A stretch of DNA of 64,000 nucleotides from Niveispirillum irakense DSM 11586 (GTDB taxonomy: Bacteria > Pseudomonadota > Alphaproteobacteria > Azospirillales > Azospirillaceae), in contig NZ_AUCG01000002.1 in assembly GCF_000429645.1 (NCBI RefSeq), forward strand, positions 84,526-148,525. Direction: 5' to 3'. The position numbers were made by a program, and so were the translations under genes. Position 1 is the stretch's first letter. Every line of letters begins with the position of its first letter. The notes under the pieces are model-generated. The model was not told the DNA's origin. It saw nothing but the letters and a program-made list of their open reading frames with translations, and did no database searches. Shown here in pieces: positions 1-8,435 of this stretch.

Positions 1-65
1 AGTTGGAAGAACTCTTGTCCCAGATCAGCTAAGCCCCGGCGGGGTTTCGGCGTTGGAAATAAGCC

Positions 66-96
66 AGGGGGTGGCCAGTCGGGCTGCCCCCTTTTT
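66..96 (+). terminator. intrinsic terminator of a gene upstream of the window
   Basis: AGGGGG (66-71) pairs with CCCCCT (87-92), with a short inner GCC/GGC stem, and is followed by a run of five T. It lies before the promoter region of the acyl-CoA ligase, so it probably ends a plus-strand transcript that starts outside the window. Bases 1-65 hold no gene that I can support. Confidence 0.55.
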
Positions 97-213
97 CTTG
101 AGGCCGATGCTGGCGGCTAAAAATTTAAACGCCTGTTCAATTCCGTCTGGCAATCGTCCCCCACTGCCCCCACTCTCTTCCCAAAGCCAAAAATACCAGG
201 GAGGAGGATCAGT

Positions 214-1869
214 ATGCTGCAGGGACTGATGATGGACCGCCCGTTGCTGACCACGGGCCTGTTGCGCCACGCGGCGCTGAATTATGGCGAGCGGCCGATC
301 AGCTCGCGTTTCGCGGCGGAGCCGGCCCATCGCTATACATGGCGCGATGCCTGGAACCGGGCGGGCCAACTGGCCCATGCGCTGCTGGCGCTGGGCATCA
401 GGCCGGGTGACCGGGTAGGCACCCTGGCCTGGAACGACCATCGCCACATGGAACTTTATTATGCCGTGCCCGGCATCGGCGCCGTCTGCCACACGATCAA
501 TCCCCGCCTGTTCCCCGACCAGATCACCTATATCGTCAACCATGCCGCCGATCGCTGGCTGTTCGTGGACCCGATGTTCCTGCCGCTGGTGGAACAGCTC
601 TGGCCCCGGCTGGAAGGGGTGGAAGGCGTGGTGGTGCTGACCGCACCAAGCCTGATGCCGAAAAGCACCGTCATTCCCCGCCTGCTCTGTTTTGAGGATT
701 TGCTGCACGGCCAGCCGGTCGATTTCGACTGGCCGGAATTTGATGAGAATACGGCCTGCGGCCTTTGCTACACGTCCGGCACCACGGGCAATCCCAAGGG
801 TGTGCTGTATAGCCACCGCTCCGCCGTGCTGCATGCCTATGGCGTGGCCTGCGCGCCGGGGCTGGATTTCCGGTCGGGGGACAATCTGCTGGTGGTGGTG
901 CCGCTGTTCCACGCCAATGCCTGGGGGTTCCCCTATGCCGGGGCGATCATCGGCGCCACGCTGGTGCTGCCGGGGCCGAAGCTGGATGGGCGCAGCGTCT
1001 ATGAGCTGATGGAGGCGGAAAAGATCACCGTTTCCAGCGGCGTGCCCACGGTCTGGCTGGGGCTGCTGGCCCATATGCGGGCCACGGGCGCGCGGTTTTC
1101 CACCCTGCGTATGGTGACGGTGGGCGGCTCTGCCCTGCCGCGTGCCATGCTGGAAGAGTTTGAGCAGACCCATGGCGTGAATTGCTGCCAGGGCTGGGGG
1201 ATGACGGAACTGTCACCCGTCGGCTCCATTGGCGGCCTGTCCCCGACAGAGGCGGCCTTGCCGCTGGCCCAACAGCATGATGCCAAGATGCGGGCGGGCC
1301 GGCCGATCTATGGCGTGGAAATGCGCATCATCGGTGCCGACGGGCAGGAATGCCCGCGCGATGGCAGCACCTATGGCGAACTGGTGGTGCGCGGTCCCTG
1401 GGTTGCCCGCGCCTATTACAATGACGAGGCTGCCAATCGCAGCGCCTTCACCGCGGATGGCTGGTTCCGTACTGGCGATGTCGCGGTGATCGGGCCGGAC
1501 GGGGCCATGGCCATCGTGGACCGGGCCAAGGATGTCATCAAATCCGGCGGCGAATGGATCAGTTCCATCGATCTTGAAAACGCCGCCATGGGCCATCCCG
1601 GCGTGCAGGAGGCGGCGGTGATTGGCGTGCCCCACCCCAAATGGGTGGAACGACCGCTGCTGCTGGTGGTGAAGCGGCCCGGCACCGACCTGGACCGGGA
1701 GACGCTGCTGCGTTTCCTGGAAGGGGAGGTGGCCCGCTGGTGGCTGCCGGACGATATCCTGTTCGTGGACACACTGCCCCACACGGCGACCGGTAAATTA
1801 TTGAAGACCGAATTGCGCAAACGCTATCTGGACCATCCGCTGCCCGGCGCCCCGGCAGCGGCGGAATAG
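214..1869 (+). CDS. acyl-CoA synthetase (fatty-acid/AlkK-DmdB type AMP-binding ligase)
   Basis: A 551-residue ANL-superfamily ligase that activates a carboxylic acid with ATP and CoA through an acyl-adenylate. The phosphate-binding loop [11 protein letters not shown] lies near residue 186, GWGMTE near 328, the TGD motif near 420, and the C-terminal [10 protein letters not shown] with the adenylation lysine near 526. Length and layout match medium/long-chain fatty-acid ligases such as AlkK, or methylmercaptopropionate ligases (DmdB); substrate cannot be told from sequence. The ATG at 214 follows a strong GGGAGGAGGA ribosome site. It appears monocistronic, with a terminator-like hairpin downstream. 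Together with the ETF, Hbd and AidB-like genes it suggests fatty-acid use. Confidence 0.9.
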   Translation: MLQGLMMDRPLLTTGLLRHAALNYGERPISSRFAAEPAHRYTWRDAWNRAGQLAHALLALGIRPGDRVGTLAWNDHRHMELYYAVPGIGAVCHTINPRLFPDQITYIVNHAADRWLFVDPMFLPLVEQLWPRLEGVEGVVVLTAPSLMPKSTVIPRLLCFEDLLHGQPVDFDWPEFDENTACGLCYTSGTTGNPKGVLYSHRSAVLHAYGVACAPGLDFRSGDNLLVVVPLFHANAWGFPYAGAIIGATLVLPGPKLDGRSVYELMEAEKITVSSGVPTVWLGLLAHMRATGARFSTLRMVTVGGSALPRAMLEEFEQTHGVNCCQGWGMTELSPVGSIGGLSPTEAALPLAQQHDAKMRAGRPIYGVEMRIIGADGQECPRDGSTYGELVVRGPWVARAYYNDEAANRSAFTADGWFRTGDVAVIGPDGAMAIVDRAKDVIKSGGEWISSIDLENAAMGHPGVQEAAVIGVPHPKWVERPLLLVVKRPGTDLDRETLLRFLEGEVARWWLPDDILFVDTLPHTATGKLLKTELRKRYLDHPLPGAPAAAE

Positions 1870-1898
1870 GCGGGGCAGGGCAGGGAAAGGGGCCGGTC

Positions 1899-1914
1899 TG
1901 TGAAATGCTTCACA
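1899..1914. promoter_or_regulatory. CRP/FNR-type palindrome TGTGA-N6-TCACA
   Basis: TGTGA (1899-1903) and TCACA (1910-1914) are separated by six bases and extend to a perfect 7-bp inverted repeat (1898-1904 with 1909-1915). This equals the classical CRP half-sites. It lies about 70 bp before the chosen start of the GNAT gene. It could equally be a small RNA hairpin; binding is an inference. Confidence 0.4.
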
Positions 1915-1927
1915 GGCTGGTGGATAG

Positions 1928-1954
1928 GGGGTGGGGTACCCATTTGCCCACCCC
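1928..1954 (+). terminator. hairpin after the acyl-CoA ligase
   Basis: GGGGTGGG (1928-1935) pairs with CCCACCCC (1947-1954), followed only by the pyrimidine stretch TTCTTCC. It is a weak intrinsic terminator candidate for the ligase transcript, and sits before the GNAT start. Confidence 0.3.
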
Positions 1955-1985
1955 TTCTTCCGTTCGGATTACGGCGCCGACGCCC

Positions 1986-2510
1986 ATGATGATCCCTGAT
2001 TTCCCGGCTCACTTCACCAGCCACCTGTCCCGCCTTGGTGCCCGCCCGGCCCTGCCCGGTGATCGGCCGCTGCTGCGCCGGATTATCACGTTGGATACAG
2101 AAAATATGCTGGAGGACGTTCCTGCTGATGCAAGGCGCATGATTGTTGCTGTTCAGGCGGAAGGGCGCCTGAATCTGGCGCGGCGCGGGTATCCGGCAGC
2201 GACCTGCCTGCTGCTGGAGGCTGGGGAGGAAGTGGTTGGATTGGTGATGGTGGATTTGCGGCGCGGCCTTGCGCTGCTGCTGGAACTGATCATCCTGCCG
2301 CCCTGGCGGGGCCAGGGATATGGCCGGGAGGCCCTGGCCGGTCTATGTGCCCAGGCGGATGCTGGCGGGTGGGTATTGGAAGCCAGTGTTTTTTACGATA
2401 GCCCCGTTCGCCGTTTTTTTCACAAAGCCGGCTTCGTGCCGTCGCGTGAGGAGGGGCTGGAACTGGTGCTGCTGCGCCATCCGGCAGGGCGGAAAGGGGC
2501 CGCCGGTTGA
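1986..2510 (+). CDS. GNAT family N-acetyltransferase
   Basis: A single-domain GNAT protein of 174 residues when started at the ATG at 1986. An in-frame ATG at 1905 would add 27 residues, but it sits inside the loop of the palindrome and the extra residues do not look like protein. The acetyl-CoA binding signature reads PPWRGQGYGREAL, preceded by the typical beta-strand ELIIL, and the C-terminal half has the family's FYDSPVRRFFHKAGF segment. Substrate unknown. No ribosome site is convincing at either start. It stands alone between the ligase and a 460-bp non-coding gap. Confidence 0.75.
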   Translation: MMIPDFPAHFTSHLSRLGARPALPGDRPLLRRIITLDTENMLEDVPADARRMIVAVQAEGRLNLARRGYPAATCLLLEAGEEVVGLVMVDLRRGLALLLELIILPPWRGQGYGREALAGLCAQADAGGWVLEASVFYDSPVRRFFHKAGFVPSREEGLELVLLRHPAGRKGAAG

Positions 2511-2832
2511 GGCAGGACATTCCGTCGGGCTGACCCCGCAGCATGGTCGTTTTTAAAACCCTGAAATCTCGTTTCAAAAAGCCACTGAAGCATTGCATTC
2601 ATGTGGATAAAATCCACGCTCGCCATGCGCGGATGGCAGGTCTGCCCGAATTGAGGATTGACCCGGGGCGTGCAAAGGGCCAATTAGCGCGCCATGCAAG
2701 AAAAGACGTAACCCGCCCTCAAAGCCCGACCGGCGCTTGCGGGGCTGCCATGGCGCTCCATCCGTTTTGGATCGGATGCGGCGAATGCCATTGGCCGATC
2801 CCGCCCCGTCCGGTCCCAGGTGACCGGGGCCA
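2511..2832. other. non-coding stretch upstream of the DJ-1-like gene
   Basis: No open frame here has recognisable protein character; the longest plus-strand frame (2543-2839) has shadow-like composition and no ribosome site. The section around 2551-2610 is locally AT-richer than its surroundings and could carry a promoter, but I cannot assign clear -35/-10 boxes. Confidence 0.4.
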
Positions 2833-2938
2833 GGCCTGATATTCAGGCCCTCATGGGAGATTTTCTCGGCATGACGCTTTTACACCATGGCCCGGCCATG
2901 GTGCTGCCGCCCGCGATTCCGGCGCCCCGGGCCCGGAA
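2833..2938 (+). promoter_or_regulatory. three consecutive inverted repeats in the leader of the DJ-1-like gene
   Basis: GGCCTGA-TAT-TCAGGCC (2833-2849) is a perfect 7-bp stem. CACCATGGCC-C-GGCCATGGTG (2883-2903) is a perfect 10-bp inverted repeat. TTCCGG (2917-2922) with CCGGAA (2933-2938) is a third. They fill the 140 bases before the start codon at 2973 and may be operators or a folded mRNA leader. Confidence 0.35.
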
Positions 2939-2972
2939 CCGCTGACAGGCCCAACCAGAAGGAGACGAGACC

Positions 2973-3542
2973 TTGACCGAACAACTGCTTGCCGGAAAGA
3001 ACATTGCCATCCTCGTGGCCAATGGCTTTGAGGAACTGGAAATGACCGAACCGCAGCGCGCTCTGCTGAAGCAGGGGGCGAAGCCGAAGATCATTTCCCC
3101 GGAGCAGGGCCTGGTCAACGGGTGGCACGGCGCCGCCTGGGGCCATTATTTCCCGACCGATCGCCATGTCGGCGATGTGCTGGCCGCTGATTTCGATCTG
3201 CTGGTCCTGCCGGGCGGTGACCGTTCGGTGGCCAAGCTGGCCTCCAACCCGCACACCCGCCGCATCATCGGCAGCTTCATGGATGCCGGCAAGGGCGTTG
3301 CCGCCTTTGGCCGCGGTGTGGAGCTTCTGGCCGTGGCCGACCGGGTGAAGACCCGTGACCTGACCGGTCCGGAAAGCATCAAGGATACGATGGAAGCCGC
3401 TGGCGCCAAGTGGTCCGAGGATGCGATCGTCACGGATCGTTTCCTGGTCACTGCCCAGTCGAACGAAGACATGAGCGAGATCATCGATGCCATGATCCGC
3501 ACCTTCGTGGCAGCGGTTGAACAGCGCAAGCAGGCCGCCTGA
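2973..3542 (+). CDS. DJ-1/PfpI family protein lacking the catalytic cysteine
   Basis: A 189-residue class I glutamine-amidotransferase-like fold of the PfpI/YhbO type, normally a glyoxalase/deglycase or protease-like stress protein. Family signs are GFEELEM near residue 17, the LVLPGGD segment near 78 and VAAFGRGVELLA near 109-120. In active relatives that last segment is an AICHG-like nucleophile elbow; here Gly113 replaces Cys and Arg114 replaces His, so classical catalysis looks impossible. Translation probably starts at TTG 2973, eight bases after AAGGAG. It is followed by a strong terminator, so it is monocistronic. It may be a pseudoenzyme or bind a ligand; family assignment is firm, function is open. 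Confidence 0.85.
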   Translation: MTEQLLAGKNIAILVANGFEELEMTEPQRALLKQGAKPKIISPEQGLVNGWHGAAWGHYFPTDRHVGDVLAADFDLLVLPGGDRSVAKLASNPHTRRIIGSFMDAGKGVAAFGRGVELLAVADRVKTRDLTGPESIKDTMEAAGAKWSEDAIVTDRFLVTAQSNEDMSEIIDAMIRTFVAAVEQRKQAA

Positions 3543-3592
3543 TCAAGGTCTCGTCTGCCCGCCGGCCCCAGGGCCGGTGGGGCACTGTTACA

Positions 3593-3626
3593 GGGGCGCC
3601 CCGGCACGGTCGGGCGCCCCTTTTTT
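3593..3626 (+). terminator. intrinsic terminator of the DJ-1-like gene
   Basis: GGGGCGCCC (3593-3601) pairs perfectly with GGGCGCCCC (3612-3620) and is followed directly by six T. It ends the transcript of the DJ-1-like gene about 50 bases after its stop codon. Confidence 0.85.
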
Positions 3627-3708
3627 CCGTCTTTATCCCTTTGGTGGCATCCTTTGGCGGGGTGCGGGCGTTAAGATGGCACCTGCCATCGATACCGGAA
3701 CCGGATGA

Positions 3709-4578
3709 ATGACGCTGCCCCCGCCACCGTCCCGTATTGCCCCCGCCATGGCCCTGTTGCGGCGCCTGCGTCGCCGCCCCGGCATGCCGGATTTCCACCG
3801 GGTGGCAGCCGCCATCCCCGATGAACGGCACGACAGGCTGCCCGATGGGTTCAGCCCGCTGCACATCGCAAGCTGGAATGTCCATTCCTGTGTCGGCATT
3901 GATGCCCGTTTCGCACCCGACCGGATCGCGGCGGTCATTCGCTCCCTGGAAGTGGATGTAATCGGCCTGCAGGAAGTGGGCTGGCACCATCGGGGCGAGG
4001 TGGGGCTGGACCAGTTCGCCTTTCTGGCGGCGCAGACGGGCATGACAGCATTGGCCGGCCCGACCAAACATCACCGCACGGCCCATTATGGCAATGCCCT
4101 GCTGACCCGGCTGCCCGTGCTGGGGCACGACCTGATTGACCTGTCGGAGAAGCTGCGGGAGCCGCGCGGCGCGCTGGCGGCGCATCTGGAGGTGCGACCG
4201 GGGGTGGAGGCACGGGTCATCGTCGCCCATTTCGGGCTGGACCCGTGGGAGCGCAATGCCCAGGTCGCCCGAATCCTGGCTTACCTTGACGGGGCACGGC
4301 CCCTGCCCACCATTTTCATGGGCGATCTGAATGAATGGCTGCCGTCGGCGCGGTGTCTGCGCCGTCTGTCCGCGCGCTTTCCGGACTGCGCCGCCCCCCG
4401 CAGCTTCCACGCGAAGCTGCCAACCTTGCGGCTGGACCGGATTTTTGTCTCCGGAGAGGCTTGTCTGGCCCGCTATGGGGTGGTGCGGACCAAGGTGACA
4501 CGGCTGGCGTCAGACCATCTGCCGGTCACAGCCTTGATCGGCGTTCCCCCTGTCCAGGGGGGAACGGGCAGCCCCTGA
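3709..4578 (+). CDS. endonuclease/exonuclease/phosphatase (EEP) family hydrolase
   Basis: A 289-residue metal-dependent phosphodiesterase of the EEP/DNase I fold. The ordered motifs are SWNVHS near residue 55, LQEVGW near 86, GNALLT near 127, VAHFGL near 172, GDLNEW near 205, LDRIF near 243 and SDHLP near 265; together they supply the Asn, Glu, Asp and His residues that hold the metal and catalyse hydrolysis. Substrate (nucleic acid, lipid headgroup or other phosphodiester) cannot be decided. No signal peptide is seen, though the N-terminus is basic (LLRRLRRRPG). The ATG at 3748 is an alternative start. Confidence 0.85.
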   Translation: MTLPPPPSRIAPAMALLRRLRRRPGMPDFHRVAAAIPDERHDRLPDGFSPLHIASWNVHSCVGIDARFAPDRIAAVIRSLEVDVIGLQEVGWHHRGEVGLDQFAFLAAQTGMTALAGPTKHHRTAHYGNALLTRLPVLGHDLIDLSEKLREPRGALAAHLEVRPGVEARVIVAHFGLDPWERNAQVARILAYLDGARPLPTIFMGDLNEWLPSARCLRRLSARFPDCAAPRSFHAKLPTLRLDRIFVSGEACLARYGVVRTKVTRLASDHLPVTALIGVPPVQGGTGSP

Positions 4579-4624
4579 CGGATAGGCCGCCCGTTCTCAC
4601 CGGTGGTCTGCACCACCGGCAATA

Positions 4625-4945
4625 TCAGCCCTGCTGGATCTGCTGCCGGGCGGTTTCCAGCATCACATCCATCTGCTTTTCCAGACGATGTTCGGAGATG
4701 TCCACGCCCTTGGCTTTGAAATCAGCCAGGATCTTGCGGACGATATCCTTGTGGCCCGGCTCCTCGAAATCCACGGCGACCATCTGCTTGCCATAGGCTT
4801 CGGCATCGTCGCCCGTGATGCCCATCTGTTCGGCAGCCCAGATGCCGATCAGCTTGGCGCGGCGGGCCTGGATGCGGAACATCACTTCTTCGTCATGCTT
4901 GAACTTGTTCTCGAACGCCTGTTCGCGGTCATCGAACGTGGTCAT
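4625..4945 (-). CDS. F1-ATPase inhibitor zeta subunit (DUF1476)
   Basis: A 106-residue helical protein matching the alphaproteobacterial zeta subunit, which blocks ATP hydrolysis by the F1Fo ATP synthase (described in Paracoccus denitrificans). The N-terminus MTTFDDREQAFENKFKHDEE is the characteristic inhibitory segment, followed by ARRAKLIGIWAAEQMG and the C-terminal four-helix part. A longer frame reaches 5008, but the ATG at 4945 has a good AGAGGA site and fits the family length. ATATATATA at 4978-4986 lies where a -10 region would be for this strand. It converges with the EEP gene and diverges from the NRDE gene. Confidence 0.93.
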   Translation of the reverse strand: MTTFDDREQAFENKFKHDEEVMFRIQARRAKLIGIWAAEQMGITGDDAEAYGKQMVAVDFEEPGHKDIVRKILADFKAKGVDISEHRLEKQMDVMLETARQQIQQG

Positions 4946-5103
4946 CGCGAATCCTCTAAATTCTGTACGGGCTGAGCATATATATACCCATCCCCTGACA
5001 TCCACCATGGGCGCCTTGGGTGCAACAGTTTATGTGACCCTTTGCACTCGGCGGGTAGTTAATTTTTCTTACAAATCATTTACTTGCAGGAAGGTTTTCC
5101 GTC

Positions 5104-5856
5104 ATGTGCTCCGTCATTATCCTCCGCCGACCCGGCCATGACTGGCCTTTGCTGCTGGCCGGCAACCGGGATGAGATGGTGAACCGTCCCTGGAAGCCGC
5201 CGGCCCGCCACTGGCCCGACCGACCGGAAGTGCGCGCCGGCCTGGATGAGACGGCGGGCGGTTCCTGGCTGGGGGTGAATGATCATGGCGTGGTCGCGGT
5301 GATCTTGAACCGCCAGGACACGCTGGGGCCGATGCCGGGCAAACGGTCGCGTGGGGAACTGGTGCTGGACGCGCTGGATCATGCCGATGCGCGCGACGCG
5401 GTGGACGCGCTGGCCGATCTGGATGGAAGGGCCTATCGCCCCTTCAATCTGGTGATCGCGGATAACCGCGATGCGTTCTGGCTGTGCCTGCCGGCCGATG
5501 GCGCCCGTATCCAGGTGAAGCCGATCCCCAACGGCCTGTCCATGCTGACAGCGTCTGACCTGAATGATGACAGTTCGCCCCGGCAGAAATTCTATCGCCC
5601 CCTGTTCCAGGCGGCAGCCGTGCCCGATCCCGACAAGGGCGACTGGGCGGGGTGGGAACAGTTGCTGGGCAGCCGCATCTGGGATGGGGATATCGGCCCG
5701 CGCGGTGCCATGTGCGTGGTAACGCCGATCGGATTTGAAACCGGCAGTTCCGCCACCGTCGCCCTGCCGGCGGCGGCACGGCTGGGCACGCCCCCGGTTT
5801 TTCGCTTCGCCCCCGGCCGCCCGGACCGCACGGCCTTTGCCGATGTGGCCCCCTGA
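5104..5856 (+). CDS. NRDE family protein (TANGO2-like)
   Basis: A 250-residue Ntn-like protein named after its Asn-Arg-Asp-Glu motif, seen here as GNRDEM near residues 21-26 after the N-terminal MCSVIIL, in which Cys2 could become the N-terminal nucleophile after Met removal. GGSWLGVN near 57 and NLVIAD near 117 are further family marks. Relatives include eukaryotic TANGO2, linked to haem and lipid handling; the bacterial role is not settled. Upstream of the ATG lies an AT-rich stretch, with GGAAGG just before the start. Divergent from the zeta subunit gene. Confidence 0.88.
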   Translation: MCSVIILRRPGHDWPLLLAGNRDEMVNRPWKPPARHWPDRPEVRAGLDETAGGSWLGVNDHGVVAVILNRQDTLGPMPGKRSRGELVLDALDHADARDAVDALADLDGRAYRPFNLVIADNRDAFWLCLPADGARIQVKPIPNGLSMLTASDLNDDSSPRQKFYRPLFQAAAVPDPDKGDWAGWEQLLGSRIWDGDIGPRGAMCVVTPIGFETGSSATVALPAAARLGTPPVFRFAPGRPDRTAFADVAP

Positions 5857-5934
5857 GACCTGTCGGGGAAGGGGAACAGCCTTGTCAGACCGGTGTCGAT
5901 ACCCTGCACTGAGGCGCCCGCATCGCTGCTTCCA

Positions 5935-5963
5935 TTGTGCTGACGGTCGTTGCTTGCTATAGG
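5935..5963 (+). promoter_or_regulatory. candidate sigma-70 promoter of purC
   Basis: TTGTGC (5935-5940) is followed after exactly 17 bases by TATAGG (5958-5963), giving a leader of about 80 bases before the purC ATG. The match is fair, not perfect. Confidence 0.45.
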
Positions 5964-6022
5964 GAGGGCTTCGGACCCTCCGCGGGGTGGCATAACCCCG
6001 CTGCGGGTCCGTTCCCCTTTTT
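5963..6022 (+). promoter_or_regulatory. purC leader with two mutually exclusive folds
   Basis: GGAGGG (5963-5968) can pair with CCCTCC (5976-5981). Alternatively CGGACCC (5972-5978) pairs with GGGTCCG (6005-6011), enclosing GCGGGG/CCCCGC (5982-5987 with 5996-6001), and five T follow at 6018-6022. Both folds need bases 5976-5978, so they compete, as in attenuators. No known purine riboswitch is recognised and the U-run is six bases away from the stem. Confidence 0.3.
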
Positions 6023-6049
6023 GCTGGAACGATTGCTGGACACCAACCC

Positions 6050-6814
<765 letters not shown>

Positions 6815-6847
6815 CGCTTGCAAGGCCGCACGGTCTGGTGAGAGATG

Positions 6848-6885
6848 AAAAGGCTGGAACGGTGCTGCCGTTCCAGCCTTTTTTA
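6848..6885 (+). terminator. intrinsic terminator after purC
   Basis: AAGGCTGGAACGG (6850-6862) pairs perfectly with CCGTTCCAGCCTT (6868-6880) over 13 bp, with a five-base loop and a run of T at 6879-6884. This is one of the clearest terminators in the window. Confidence 0.92.
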
Positions 6886-7016
6886 TTCCGGGCGGGCTGA
6901 CCTGTGCGGGAGCAAACCTTCCCTGCGTCCAGCCGGTAGGTTTCTGCATCGCCAAGCCGGGCGGTTTTTGCTATCCCACCGCCATTGATTTCTGCCTCAA
7001 GACAGCGGGTGCCCCT

Positions 7017-7259
7017 ATGAAGGCCAAAGTCATCGTCACCCTGAAAAACGGCGTACTGGATCCCCAGGGCAAGGCCATCGGCCATGCGCTGACCAATCTG
7101 GGCTTCGACGGCGTCGGTGAAGTGCGCCAGGGCAAGCTGATCGAGCTGGAAGTGGCGGAAACCGATCCGGTCAAGGCCAAGGCCCAGATCGAGGAAATGT
7201 GCCGCAAGCTGCTGGCCAATACCGTGATCGAGAATTACTCGATCGAACTGGTGGCCTGA
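7017..7259 (+). CDS. purS: FGAM synthase small subunit PurS
   Basis: An 80-residue protein of the PurS family (MKAKVIVTLKNGVLDPQGKA start, GFDGVGEVRQGK, ending ENYSIELV). PurS bridges PurL and the glutaminase PurQ in the three-part FGAM synthase used by many alphaproteobacteria and Gram-positives, and helps channel ammonia. In most relatives purQ and purL follow directly; here the next genes, 19 bases on, are two secreted proteins of unknown function, so purQ and purL must lie elsewhere. Not truncated: the length is typical. Confidence 0.95.
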   Translation: MKAKVIVTLKNGVLDPQGKAIGHALTNLGFDGVGEVRQGKLIELEVAETDPVKAKAQIEEMCRKLLANTVIENYSIELVA

Positions 7260-7278
7260 TCACAGGTCGGACGGAGCA

Positions 7279-7830
7279 ATGGCAAGGCGGCTTCTGATTG
7301 GCATGATGGTGGCGGCGGCTGGACTGCCCTTTTCCACCACCGTATGGGCACAGGACGATGCGCGCACCGTTCTGGCCTGTGGCGATCTGACCGATGCCCA
7401 GGCCCGCCTGGCCTGTTTCGACCGGATGCTGCCGGCGTTGCGCCGGCATTTCGGCCCCGATACGGCTGTGGGGACAGCGGCTGCTGTTTCCCCGCCGGCT
7501 GTGGCGGCCGTGGCGCCCCCTGTTGCCCCAGCAGCCCCTCCGCCGAAGGAAAGTTTTGGCGGGCCGCAATTCAACCGGCCTGCGCCGGAAGCGCCCCCGC
7601 GTGAGGATGTCGATTTCATCGATGCGGTTGTGACAGCCCATCGGGTCAATCCGCGCGGTTTGACGATTCTCACCCTCGATAATGGTCAGGTCTGGATCCA
7701 GACCGAAACGCCGACCTTGCTCATCAAAGGTGAGGGACGGCGTATTCGCATTGAGAAAGCCGCCCTTGGCGGGTACAGACTGACAGGTGAAGGCCTTGGT
7801 CGGGCCTATTGGGTGAAACGCGCCCAGTAA
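7279..7830 (+). CDS. secreted protein of unknown function, RLACFD paralogue A
   Basis: A 183-residue protein with a signal peptide (MARRLLIG... ending at VWAQ, about residue 23). The mature N-terminus has a two-cysteine motif, ACGDLTDAQARLACFDRM, which resembles the N-terminal motif of VasI-like and many other alphaproteobacterial envelope proteins. An Ala/Pro-rich linker (residues 65-110) follows, then a C-terminal domain with LDNGQVWIQ and IRIEKAALGGYRL. The same plan recurs in the next gene, so the two are tandem duplicates. Probably periplasmic, with one disulfide. It starts 19 bases after purS and may share its transcript. Function unknown. Confidence 0.75.
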   Translation: MARRLLIGMMVAAAGLPFSTTVWAQDDARTVLACGDLTDAQARLACFDRMLPALRRHFGPDTAVGTAAAVSPPAVAAVAPPVAPAAPPPKESFGGPQFNRPAPEAPPREDVDFIDAVVTAHRVNPRGLTILTLDNGQVWIQTETPTLLIKGEGRRIRIEKAALGGYRLTGEGLGRAYWVKRAQ

Positions 7831-7876
7831 GGGGTATTGCCCTCCCGACCGGCCAATGCTGTTCGGGATGGATCTG

Positions 7877-8383
7877 ATGCGCCTTGCCCTTGCTGCCCCG
7901 CTTTCCTGCGGTCTGCTGTTTCTCGCTTTTGCCGGACAGGTTTCCGCTGGCCCGGCTGACGTGTTGAAATGCACGGAAATTGCCGAGGCTTCCGCCCGGC
8001 TGGCCTGTTTTGACCGTACTGCCCCCAGCCTGCGCGATGCGCCCAAGCCGCCGGCCCCGCCGGCCCCGCCGGTGGCCGCTGTGCCGCCCGTGCCGCCGGA
8101 ACAGCGTTTCGGTGCCGAGCGGCTGGAGAAGAAGGACCAGCCCGCCGCCTTGCGGGAGGAGCCGGAAGCCATCACGGCGGTTTTGAAGGAAGCCCGCGAG
8201 GGTGAACCCAACCGCTGGGTCTTCCTGCTGGATAATGGGCAGGTTTGGCGCCAGGTGGTGGCGCGTGGCCTGAAGGGCGTCAAGCCGGGTAGCAAGGTGA
8301 CGGTGGAAAAGGCCGTTCTCGGCTCCTATTCCATGACGATTGAGGGGGTGCCCGGTCTGATCAAGGTCAGCCGCGTGAAATAG
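7877..8383 (+). CDS. secreted protein of unknown function, RLACFD paralogue B
   Basis: A 168-residue protein, paralogue of the preceding gene. It has a signal peptide (MRLALAAPLSCGLLFLAFAG, cleavage near SAG), the motif LKCTEIAEASARLACFDRTA, a Pro/Ala linker with repeated PAPPAPP, and a C-terminal domain with LDNGQVWRQ and VTVEKAVLGSYSM. The shared C-terminal module is known to me as a conserved uncharacterised segment in many proteobacterial envelope proteins. The ATG at 7877 follows GGGATGGA; ATGs at 7856 and 7868 are in-frame alternatives. The 46-base gap from paralogue A suggests co-transcription. Function unknown. Confidence 0.72.
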   Translation: MRLALAAPLSCGLLFLAFAGQVSAGPADVLKCTEIAEASARLACFDRTAPSLRDAPKPPAPPAPPVAAVPPVPPEQRFGAERLEKKDQPAALREEPEAITAVLKEAREGEPNRWVFLLDNGQVWRQVVARGLKGVKPGSKVTVEKAVLGSYSMTIEGVPGLIKVSRVK

Positions 8384-8403
8384 TCGGGGGCGCTTCGCGT
8401 CCC

Positions 8404-8432
8404 CTTGCGTATCCCCGATACATGTCCCATAT
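8404..8432 (+). promoter_or_regulatory. candidate heat-shock (RpoH) promoter of htpG
   Basis: CTTG (8404-8407) and CCCATAT (8426-8432) are 18 bases apart. The alphaproteobacterial RpoH consensus is CTTG, 17-18 bases, then CYTATnT, so this fits in boxes, spacing and neighbouring gene. Transcription would begin near 8438. Confidence 0.5.
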
Positions 8433-8435
8433 CGA

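Noticed and set aside
2543..2839. Possible 98-residue protein in the gap before the DJ-1-like gene
   Set aside because: No ribosome site, no family resemblance, and it ends within the first inverted repeat of the leader.
7279..8383. Type VI secretion (VasI) component
   Set aside because: Only the short N-terminal cysteine motif matches; no other type VI genes are in the window and the C-terminal domain differs.
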